Shown one piece after another: positions 38,141-45,821 of a stretch of 64,000 nucleotides of DNA. A program made the translations under genes and the position numbers. Under the pieces are notes generated by a model. The model had not been told where the DNA came from, did not search any database, and worked only from the letters and a program-made list of their open reading frames with translations. The stretch spans positions 1 to 64,000 of the forward strand of contig NZ_VUNS01000005.1 of assembly GCF_009695545.1 (NCBI RefSeq), given 5' to 3'. Each line of letters opens with the position of its first letter. The stretch's first letter is position 1. Origin of the DNA: Victivallis lenta. Lineage in GTDB: Bacteria; Verrucomicrobiota; Lentisphaeria; Victivallales; Victivallaceae.

Positions 38141-39031
38141 TCATCGTGTTCTCCGGCGGGTTTCGGAGAGGATGAGGCCGGCTAGGGCGAGCGCCATGCC
38201 GCATGACGCCGGGAGCGTAATCCGTTCATGCAGAATCAGCACGGCAGTGATGACGGTCACAACCGGGACCAGGTAGATGTAGACGCTGGTCCTGACCGCG
38301 CCGAGGATTTTGACGGCCCGGTTCCAGGTCGCGAAGCAGAGCGCCGACGCGCCGAGCCCGAGATAGAGGAAATTGCACAAATTGACCGGTTTTCGCAACG
38401 CTCCCCACGCCGGGGAGAAATCGAGAAAGAAGAGCGCCGGCAGCATGAAGGCGAGCCCGTAAAGGAAAGTCCGGCGCGTACAGGCCGCCATCGGATGCCC
38501 GAGCTGCCCGATCTTTTTCATCAGCACCGAGTAGACCGCCCACACAAAAGCGGCGAGCAGTGCGAGGATGTCGCCGGCCGGATTCAGTTTCAGCGTCATG
38601 CTGCCGGAGAACATGATGAGCGTGACTCCGGCGAGCGCAAGAACGAAACCGGCGTAGAAACGCAGATCGGGCCGCTCCCCGCGCAGGTAGAAACAGGAGA
38701 GCAGGGCCGTGAAGAACGGAGCGACCGTGACCAGCACACCGACGTTCGAGGCGAGCGTATAGGTCAGCGCGATGTTTTCGAACAGAAAATAGAGCGTTAC
38801 GCCGGTCAGCCCCGCGCCGGCGTAGAGCCGCTCCTCCTTCCAGCTCCGGAACGGCAGTTTGCCGCGGACCAGATGCAGGGCCGCAAAACCGAGCAGAAAG
38901 CGCAGGAACAGGATTTCGATCGGCGAAAACTCCCGCAGCAGCACTTTGGTGGAGATGAAGGTGGTTCCCCAGATCAGGATCGTGGCCAGCGCCGTCAGAT
39001 GGGCAGCGGTTTCGGATTTCAGTTTCAGCAT
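38141..39031 (-). CDS. EamA/DMT-superfamily exporter
   Basis: A 296-residue inner-membrane protein with ten hydrophobic segments in two EamA repeats (start TALATILIWGTTFISTKVLL; second repeat NPAGDILALLAAFVWAVYSV). Family members export amino acids or other small metabolites, or import some; the substrate is unknown. GGAGAG precedes ATG 39031. It is monocistronic as far as can be seen, convergent with nothing and divergent from the small exported protein at 39327. Confidence 0.9.
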   Translation of the reverse strand: MLKLKSETAAHLTALATILIWGTTFISTKVLLREFSPIEILFLRFLLGFAALHLVRGKLPFRSWKEERLYAGAGLTGVTLYFLFENIALTYTLASNVGVLVTVAPFFTALLSCFYLRGERPDLRFYAGFVLALAGVTLIMFSGSMTLKLNPAGDILALLAAFVWAVYSVLMKKIGQLGHPMAACTRRTFLYGLAFMLPALFFLDFSPAWGALRKPVNLCNFLYLGLGASALCFATWNRAVKILGAVRTSVYIYLVPVVTVITAVLILHERITLPASCGMALALAGLILSETRRRTR

Positions 39032-39262
39032 GATGCTCTCCGGTAAATTTCATAATATACCGCCGCCGCGCGGAAAAGCCACTCCGGAACCGGGGCGGAA
39101 GGTGCGGAATCCGGAGAAAAATCTCTTCGATCCGGGAACGGCCCGGTCCGGGTGATTGTTCCGGATAAGCGGAATATGGCCAGGAGGGTGGACGGGGCAT
39201 GAAAATCAGGCTCCGGAAGGCGGTCCGGTTGAAAAAACAGCCCGCATTTTTGGCTTCCGCGA

Positions 39263-39290
39263 TTGAAAAATCGCATTTGTCGTATATATT
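39263..39290 (+). promoter_or_regulatory. Promoter before the small exported protein
   Basis: TTGAAA (39263-39268), a 16-base spacer and TATATT (39285-39290) lie 36 bp upstream of the GTG start at 39327. Confidence 0.5.
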
Positions 39291-39326
39291 ATATGCAATT
39301 CTAATCCGGGAGCATTTCATAACATC

Positions 39327-39740
39327 GTGAAAAAGTTCGTTTTACTCTCGCTTCTGCTGCTCTTTGCGGTGCTGGGCATTACAGCCGCCGCGGCAGTCTC
39401 TTCGGGGAATGCCGTGGTCTCCGCTGCTGTCTTGAGCCGGTGCGCGGCTGAAGCGGGGGCGGACCGCACCCTGGCTCCGGCTGCGCCGCAGCAGCAGTCG
39501 GACGATGCGTTTTTCCTGCGCTGCGGCGGCGATACGGTGAACGGACTGATCTGCCGGCTGAACGAAACGGCACGGCCGTTGTCGGCTCGTCTGGTGCTCT
39601 CCTGTTTCGAAATCGCGCGAATTCTCGCGGAGGAGACTCCCCGCGGCAGGGAATTCGCTCCGGTTACGGATTCTCATCCACAAATCCTGATCTGGCTCGC
39701 TTCGTACCTTGAAGTCCGGGCCGGCCCCGCCCTTGCTTGA
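39327..39740 (+). CDS. Small exported hypothetical protein
   Basis: A 137-residue protein with a clear signal peptide (residues about 1-24, FVLLSLLLLFAVLGITAAAAV) and no domain I recognise. It contains three cysteines and a low-complexity Ala-rich middle, with a plausible helical end. The start is GTG, preceded by GGGAG at a long distance. A reasonable promoter stands upstream. It may be an anchored periplasmic protein. The reading frame is supported by the signal peptide and codon bias; the function is unknown. Confidence 0.5.
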   Translation: MKKFVLLSLLLLFAVLGITAAAAVSSGNAVVSAAVLSRCAAEAGADRTLAPAAPQQQSDDAFFLRCGGDTVNGLICRLNETARPLSARLVLSCFEIARILAEETPRGREFAPVTDSHPQILIWLASYLEVRAGPALA

Positions 39741-39952
39741 GCCATTCTGTCGCTTGAGCGTGCCGGCGGTAGCTTTCTGTTGCCTTTTTCCGGTATGACC
39801 ATTTTCGTTCCCGTTTTCCGGTAGTTCCGGCGGCGGGTACTGAGGAAATACCTCTGTACTGTGTTCGTGCCTTTCCGGGCGCGGAACGGTCCGGCGTACT
39901 CATGCGGCATTGTCACAATTTTCCCAACAACAACCAGCAGTGAGTACAAGGT

Positions 39953-41773
39953 ATGAAAAAAGTAGATTTCATGTTGACGGCGTTCCGCGACGGCTTTCAG
40001 TCGGTGTTCGGAGCGCGGGTGTTCAGTTCGGATTTCCTTCCGGTGGTCGAAGAGGCCGCCGCGGCGGGAATCACCCACTTTGAAGCGGGCGGCGGCGCGC
40101 TGTTCCAGGCCGCCTATTTTTACAGCAATGAGGATGCGTTCCGGGTCATGGACGACTTTCGGCGCATCGCCGGGAACAATGCGAATCTTCAGACACTGGC
40201 GCGCGGCATCAACGTGGTCGGTCTCGACAGCCAGCCGCGCGACATCATCAAGCTGCACGCGCAGCTCATGAAGAAGCACGGCATTACGACCATCCGCAAC
40301 TTCGACGCGCTGAACGACGTGAACAACCTTCTTTACAGCGGACACTGCATCGCCGAGGCGGGCCTCAGGCATGAGATCACCGTCACGATGATGGAGCTCC
40401 CGCCGGGATGTGTCGGCCATACGGTCGAATTCTATGAATCCGTGCTGCGGCGCATCCTCGACTCCGGCATTCCATATGATTCCCTCTGCTTCAAGGATGC
40501 ATCGGGCACCTCGACGCCCCACAAGGTCTACGAGACGATCAGGATGGCGCGGAAACTCGTCGGCGGGGATACGCGGATCGTCTTCCACTCCCACGAGACG
40601 GCCGGCTGCAGCGTGCTGGCGTATCACGCCGCGCTCGAAGGCGGCGCGGACCAGCTCGACCTTTCGATCGCGCCGCTCTCGGGCGGCACCTGCCAGCCGG
40701 ATATCCTGACCATGTGGCACGCGCTGCGCGGAACCCAGTACGATCTCGGCGTCGACGTGAAGAAGATCATCAAGCTCGAAGAGAGCCTCAAGGAGGCGAT
40801 GAAGGATTACTTCATGCCGCCGGAAGCCACCCAGGTCAATCCGCTTATCCCGTTCTTCCCGATGCCGGGCGGCGCGCTGACCGCGAATACGCAGATGCTG
40901 CGCGACAACGGGCTTATGGACAAGTATCAGGAAGTCATCGCCGCGATGGGCGAAGCGGTTGCGAAGGGCGGCTTCGGCACGTCGGTCACGCCGGTCAGCC
41001 AGTTCTATTTCCAGCAGGCGTTCAACAACGTCATGTTCGGACCGTGGAAGAAGATCGCCGAGGGGTACGGCAAAATGGTGCTCGGCTACTTCGGCCGCAC
41101 TCCGGCGGAGCCGGATCCGGAGATCGTGAAGATCGCTTCCGAGCAGTTGAAGCTCGAGCCGACCACCCGCAGCCCGCTCGACATCAACGACGAGAATCCG
41201 GCCAAGGGGCGCAAGGCCGCGGTCGCGATGCTCGAGGCGAACAAGCTGCCGGTCACCGACGAGAACATCTTCATCGCCGCGAGCTGCAGCGAGAAGGGCA
41301 TCCGCTTCCTGAAAGGGGAGGGGACGATCGGCGTGCGCAAGATCGACCGGAAGAAGGAGTCCGCCGAGAAGAACGCCGCCGGAACCGCGCCGAAATCCGA
41401 TGCGATGACGGTCACGGTCAACGGCAGGAGCTACGCCGTGAAGTTTTCCGGCAATTCCGCCACGGTCAACGGCAGGCAGTATGACTTCTCGGTCGCCGAC
41501 GGAATCACGGCCGAACAGCCGGTCCGCCAGGCCGCGATGGGCGGGACCGGCGGAGAGTTCACCGAGGTTCACTCGACGCTTCCCGGCGCGGTGATCCGCA
41601 TCCTTGCGAAGCCGGGCGACCAGGTTCAGGCCGGGCAGCTCCTGCTCGTGCTCGAAGCCATGAAGATGGAGACGCCGGTCAACGCGCCGGCGACCGGCGT
41701 TCTGGCGAAACTCGAAGTCACCGAAGGTCAGCAGGTTCAGTCCGGCGCTCTCCTTGCCGTGATCAAAGGCTGA
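39953..41773 (+). CDS. oadA: OadA-like carboxyltransferase with biotinyl domain
   Basis: A 606-residue cytoplasmic subunit. The N-terminal two thirds form an HMGL-like carboxyltransferase barrel (LTAFRDGFQSVFG; LCFKDASGTS with the metal-site Lys about residue 183; HSHETAG about 212). The last 70 residues form a biotin carrier with the AMKM biotinylation Lys (about 562). It is the alpha subunit of a sodium-translocating decarboxylase of oxaloacetate or a related acid, together with the next two genes. The N-terminal TAFRDGFQS differs from the usual RDAHQSL, so the substrate should be treated as open. AAGG stands right before ATG 39953; the ribosome site is weak. It is the first gene of a five-gene operon. 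Confidence 0.88.
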   Translation: MKKVDFMLTAFRDGFQSVFGARVFSSDFLPVVEEAAAAGITHFEAGGGALFQAAYFYSNEDAFRVMDDFRRIAGNNANLQTLARGINVVGLDSQPRDIIKLHAQLMKKHGITTIRNFDALNDVNNLLYSGHCIAEAGLRHEITVTMMELPPGCVGHTVEFYESVLRRILDSGIPYDSLCFKDASGTSTPHKVYETIRMARKLVGGDTRIVFHSHETAGCSVLAYHAALEGGADQLDLSIAPLSGGTCQPDILTMWHALRGTQYDLGVDVKKIIKLEESLKEAMKDYFMPPEATQVNPLIPFFPMPGGALTANTQMLRDNGLMDKYQEVIAAMGEAVAKGGFGTSVTPVSQFYFQQAFNNVMFGPWKKIAEGYGKMVLGYFGRTPAEPDPEIVKIASEQLKLEPTTRSPLDINDENPAKGRKAAVAMLEANKLPVTDENIFIAASCSEKGIRFLKGEGTIGVRKIDRKKESAEKNAAGTAPKSDAMTVTVNGRSYAVKFSGNSATVNGRQYDFSVADGITAEQPVRQAAMGGTGGEFTEVHSTLPGAVIRILAKPGDQVQAGQLLLVLEAMKMETPVNAPATGVLAKLEVTEGQQVQSGALLAVIKG

Positions 41774-41786
41774 GAGGGGGTCTGTG

Positions 41787-43028
41787 ATGAGTAATTTCCT
41801 CGATCTTTTTCAGGGATTCGGCGTGATGGCCGCCTCGGACCCGGTGGTGGTGGCCGTCCGGATCGCACTGGTGATTCTCGGCTTCGTCCTGGTCTGGCTC
41901 GGGCGCAAGGGGGTGCTCGAACCGCTGCTGATGATTCCGATGGGCCTCGGCATGGCCACGATCAACGTCTCTTCCATGTTCTTCGACCCGATCAACATGG
42001 CGAACAAGACCCCCGTGGACCATACCGCGATCAACAACCTGTTTCTCGACTCGACGATCAGCAACAACGATCACCTGATGACGCTCATGCAGATCGACTG
42101 GCTGCAGCCGGTCTACACGCTGACCTTCAGCAACGGCCTTATCGCCTGCCTGATCTTCATCGGCATCGGTTCGCTGCTTGACGTCGGCTTCGTCATGAAG
42201 CGGCCGTACGTCTCGGCGATCATCGCGCTCTTTGCGGAGCTCGGCACGCTGATCACGCTGCCGCTGGCCGCCGCCTGGGGCTACAACCTGAAGGACGCGG
42301 CGTCGATCGCGCTGGTCGGCGGCGCCGACGGCCCGATGGTGCTCTTCGCGTCGCTGAAGCTTTCGCCGCATCTCTTCGTGCCGATCACGGTTGTCGCCTA
42401 CATGTATCTCGGGCTGGCCTACGGCGGGTTCCCGTATCTCGTGAAGTTCCTGATTCCGAAAAAGCTGCAGTCGATCGAAATGCCGCCGGACGATCCGAAA
42501 CTGAAGATCACCAGCGGTCAGAAGCTGACCTTCGCGGTGGTGGCATGCGTGCTGCTGTCGTTCCTGTTCCCGGTCGCGTCGCCGCTCTTCTTTTCGCTGT
42601 TCCTCGGAATCGCGATCCGCGAATCGGGGCTGGACAAGTTCCAGTATCTGGTCAGCGAGATCGTGCTGTATGCGTCGACCCTGACGCTCGGACTGCTGCT
42701 CGGCGTCCTCTGTGAAGCCAAGACGATCATGGACCCGAAAGTGCTGCCGCTGCTGATCTTCGGCATGGCGGCGCTCGGGCTCTCCGGCGTCGGCGGCATC
42801 ATCGGCGGGTATTTCATGTATTTCGTCACCGGCGGCAAGTTCAATCCGGTGATCGGCATCGCGGGCGTGAGCTGCGTGCCGTCCACCGCGAAGGTCGCGC
42901 AGAAATGCGTAACCAAGGCGAACCCGAATGCGATCATCATGCACTATGCGCTCGGGGTCAATATCTTCGGCGTAATCACGACGGCGATCATCGCGGCGAT
43001 TTACATCAGTTTGCTGCAGAATTACTGA
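41787..43028 (+). CDS. oadB: OadB-like sodium-pumping decarboxylase subunit beta
   Basis: A 413-residue, many-helix inner-membrane protein and the sodium channel of the decarboxylase. Family features include the segment GGADGPMVLFASLKL, the conserved IPTSAK-like site in VSCVPSTAKVAQ (about residue 370) and the ending ANPNAIIMHYALGVNIFGVI. GAGGGGG precedes ATG 41787; a GTG one codon earlier is possible. It lies 13 bp after oadA and 13 bp before oadG. It exports two sodium ions per decarboxylation in known systems, building the gradient used by transporters nearby. Confidence 0.92.
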   Translation: MSNFLDLFQGFGVMAASDPVVVAVRIALVILGFVLVWLGRKGVLEPLLMIPMGLGMATINVSSMFFDPINMANKTPVDHTAINNLFLDSTISNNDHLMTLMQIDWLQPVYTLTFSNGLIACLIFIGIGSLLDVGFVMKRPYVSAIIALFAELGTLITLPLAAAWGYNLKDAASIALVGGADGPMVLFASLKLSPHLFVPITVVAYMYLGLAYGGFPYLVKFLIPKKLQSIEMPPDDPKLKITSGQKLTFAVVACVLLSFLFPVASPLFFSLFLGIAIRESGLDKFQYLVSEIVLYASTLTLGLLLGVLCEAKTIMDPKVLPLLIFGMAALGLSGVGGIIGGYFMYFVTGGKFNPVIGIAGVSCVPSTAKVAQKCVTKANPNAIIMHYALGVNIFGVITTAIIAAIYISLLQNY

Positions 43029-43041
43029 GGAGGAGTTTGTT

Positions 43042-43281
43042 ATGGCACAGGCATGGATGGTTATGGGGGAGACCTATCTCCTCACGATCGTGGTTTCGCT
43101 GTTCGTGGCGTTCCTGATCCACATGATGACGCTGCTGATCCGCCGGTTCGGAGCGGCGGCGAAGCCGCTGCCGGCTTCGGCCGAACAGGTCGAGGTTTCA
43201 GCGGCGCCGGACGATCCGGATGAACTTGCCGCGCTCGCCATCGCGGTCGCGGTCAGACGCAATAACGGCGAAGGGAGGTAG
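43042..43281 (+). CDS. oadG: OadG-like small subunit
   Basis: A 79-residue protein with one membrane helix (TYLLTIVVSLFVAFLIHMMTLLI) and a charged cytoplasmic tail ending in DPDELAALAIAVAVRR, typical of OadG/MmdD subunits that bind the carboxyltransferase to the beta subunit. AGGAGG precedes ATG 43042. It lies 13 bp after oadB and 5 bp before secDF. The size is right for the family. Confidence 0.85.
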   Translation: MAQAWMVMGETYLLTIVVSLFVAFLIHMMTLLIRRFGAAAKPLPASAEQVEVSAAPDDPDELAALAIAVAVRRNNGEGR

Positions 43282-43286
43282 TCACC

Positions 43287-45821
43287 ATGGGCGGAAAGCA
43301 CCTGAAGCTGCGCACGATCGTGATTGTCGCGATCATTGCGGTATTTGCCTTCTCGATTTACCCGCTCGCACCGCGGGACTTTTACGAGACGTTCTTCAAG
43401 GCGTTGAAGGTCAAGGACGATGCGGTCGCAGCCGAGCTGGTTTCGGATGCAAAACAACTTCAGGCCGGCCGCCCTGACCTGAACCAGGCGGCGGCGCTCC
43501 TCGAGGCCGCCGAAGCGAAAAAGGTCGATCTCGTGCCGCTCGTCTCCGGGCGGAACCTCGCCGGCAACGCCGACGTGATCGCAATGGTCCGCAAGGAGGC
43601 GTCGGGCTCGATCCGGCTCGGACTCGACCTGAACGGCGGTGTCGAGTTCATTCTCGAGCTGATTCCCGACAAGGAGCTGCTCGCCAGATTCGCGGAGGGC
43701 GGCACCGCCGCCGACCGCGAGAAGATGGAAAAGCAGATCACCACGGAATTCAACCGCTACCGCGAACAGGCGATCGAGACCCTGCGCAAGCGGCTCGAAT
43801 CGCAGAATATCTTCGAGTCGGACATCACGCCGTTCGGAGCGCGTTCGGTGTCGCTGAAGGCGCCGATCACTTCGCGCGACGAGAAGGATAAGCTTCTGTC
43901 GCTCATCAAGATGAGCTGCAAGTTGAACTTCCGCCTCGTCCACCCGGAGAGCGCGCGGCTGCTGGCGAACTACGACCCGGCCACCTATCTGCCGCCTCCC
44001 GGCTACGAGGTGCTCGAGGAAGGCGGCAGAACCCGCGCCCGCTACCTGGTCGCGCGCCGTCCGGAGATGACCGGGCAGTCCGTCTCGAAGGCGATGCCGG
44101 TCCGCGACCAGTTCGGCCAGATCAAAATCGCGCTCGAATTCAATTCGAAGGGGGCGGCGGATTTTGCGCGGGTCACCGGGGAGAATCTGCACCGCCAGCT
44201 CGCCATCGTGCTGGACGACAAGCTTTACTGCGCTCCGGTGATCCAGTCGGTCATCACCGGCGGACATGCTGAAATTTCCGGCTCGTTCTCAAACGAAGAG
44301 GCGCAGCAGATCGCGGACGCACTCAGCGCCGGCAGCTTCCCGTTCCAGATCGATGTGACCGCGGTTTACGACACCGCGCCGTCGATGGGGGCCGACAACG
44401 TCCGGAACGGCATTTACGCCGGCATTCTCGCCGCGGTGCTGCTGACGCTCTTCATGTGCATCTACTACTTCCGGGCCGGGGCGATCGCCTGCATCGCTCT
44501 CGGCGCGAATGTCGTGCTGATCCTCGGCGCGATGGCTGCGTTCGGGGCGACGATGACCATGCCCGGCATCGCCGGCGTGATTCTGACGCTCGGCATGGCG
44601 GTCGATGCGAACGTACTGGTCTTCGAACGCATGCGCGAGGAACTGAACGCCGGAAAGAGCCTGGCCACCGCGGTCGATCTCGGTTACGAGAAGGCATTTT
44701 CGGCCGTCTTTGACGGCAACCTCACCACGCTGATCTGTGCGCTGATCCTGATGTATTTCGGCAGCGGCCCCGTGAAGGGCTTCGCGGTCAGCCTCTCCAT
44801 CGGCATCGTGTCGAGCATGTTCACCGCGCTCTGCCTGACCCGGCTGATCTTCGACTACGCGCTGAAGTACGGCCACTGGAAAACGCTGAAGATGTGCCGC
44901 TTCTTCAAGAATCCGCATTTCGATTTCCTCGGCAGGCGCAAGTGGGCCTTTTTCGGCTCGGGGCTGCTGATCCTGGCGAGCTTGATCATACTGGAGTATA
45001 AGGGTACGAAGATGCTCGGCGTCGATTTTACCGGCGGCACGCGCATCAGCTACACCTACTCCGAACAGGTTCCCGTCGCGGAGCTTGAGAAGCTCCTGCA
45101 GCCGATCGACCCGAATGTGCGGATCAGCTACAAGTCGAACCCGTTCGCCCGCGACAACCGCAAGCTCGAAATCCTGATCCGCGACCGCAGCGGGACGGCG
45201 GAGAGCGGAGCGTTTTCGCTGAACGACCGGGTCACGAAGCTGCTGAATGAGAAATTCCCGGCCCTGAAAGCCGCGGACGGGCAGGAAACCACCGTCGGCG
45301 GACTGGTCGGCGCGGAGACCGGCAAGGCGTCGGTTCTGGCGATTCTGCTCGCGCTGCTCGGCATGTGCATCTACATCTCGATCCGCTTTGAGCTGTCGTT
45401 CGCGGTGGCGGGCATGCTTGCGCTGCTGCACGACGTGATCATCGCGATCGGGCTCTATGTCGCCATGGGCCGTGAGCTTTCGCTGCCGGTCGTGGCTGCG
45501 GTGCTGACCGTCATCGGTTATTCGATCAACGACACGATCGTGATCTTCGACCGCATCCGCGAGGATTCGCGGCTCATGCCGGAGAAGAGCTTCCGTGAAA
45601 TCATCAACATCGCGATCAACAGCACCCTGAGCCGGACGATCCTGACCAGCGTCACGACCTTCCTGGTGGTGGTGGTCATGTTCTGCTTCGGCGGCATCGT
45701 CATCAACGACTTCGTGTTGGTCATGATGCTCGGCATCGTGATCGGGACCTATTCGTCGATCTTCATCGCGAGTCCGCTCGCGGCGATGTGGCACCGCAGG
45801 ATCGGAGCGGCGAAGCAATGA
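43287..45821 (+). CDS. secDF: Fused protein translocase subunit SecDF
   Basis: An 844-residue inner-membrane protein. SecD part (about 1-560): LGLDLNGGVEFILEL, the periplasmic P1 region, and ITGGHAEISG; SecF part (about 575-844): GTKMLGVDFTGGTRISY and the last membrane bundle VIGYSINDTIVIFDRIRED. It drives the late step of protein export using the ion-motive force; some marine SecDF homologues use sodium. GGGAGG precedes ATG 43287. It is fourth in the oad operon and overlaps the next gene by ATGA. Linkage with a sodium pump suggests, but does not prove, sodium dependence. Confidence 0.95.
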   Translation: MGGKHLKLRTIVIVAIIAVFAFSIYPLAPRDFYETFFKALKVKDDAVAAELVSDAKQLQAGRPDLNQAAALLEAAEAKKVDLVPLVSGRNLAGNADVIAMVRKEASGSIRLGLDLNGGVEFILELIPDKELLARFAEGGTAADREKMEKQITTEFNRYREQAIETLRKRLESQNIFESDITPFGARSVSLKAPITSRDEKDKLLSLIKMSCKLNFRLVHPESARLLANYDPATYLPPPGYEVLEEGGRTRARYLVARRPEMTGQSVSKAMPVRDQFGQIKIALEFNSKGAADFARVTGENLHRQLAIVLDDKLYCAPVIQSVITGGHAEISGSFSNEEAQQIADALSAGSFPFQIDVTAVYDTAPSMGADNVRNGIYAGILAAVLLTLFMCIYYFRAGAIACIALGANVVLILGAMAAFGATMTMPGIAGVILTLGMAVDANVLVFERMREELNAGKSLATAVDLGYEKAFSAVFDGNLTTLICALILMYFGSGPVKGFAVSLSIGIVSSMFTALCLTRLIFDYALKYGHWKTLKMCRFFKNPHFDFLGRRKWAFFGSGLLILASLIILEYKGTKMLGVDFTGGTRISYTYSEQVPVAELEKLLQPIDPNVRISYKSNPFARDNRKLEILIRDRSGTAESGAFSLNDRVTKLLNEKFPALKAADGQETTVGGLVGAETGKASVLAILLALLGMCIYISIRFELSFAVAGMLALLHDVIIAIGLYVAMGRELSLPVVAAVLTVIGYSINDTIVIFDRIREDSRLMPEKSFREIINIAINSTLSRTILTSVTTFLVVVVMFCFGGIVINDFVLVMMLGIVIGTYSSIFIASPLAAMWHRRIGAAKQ

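Noticed and set aside
37895-38276. Overlapping small plus-strand frames before the EamA gene
   Set aside because: No ribosome site; they run into the antisense of the EamA gene. A short coding-like patch is noted as a possible remnant only.
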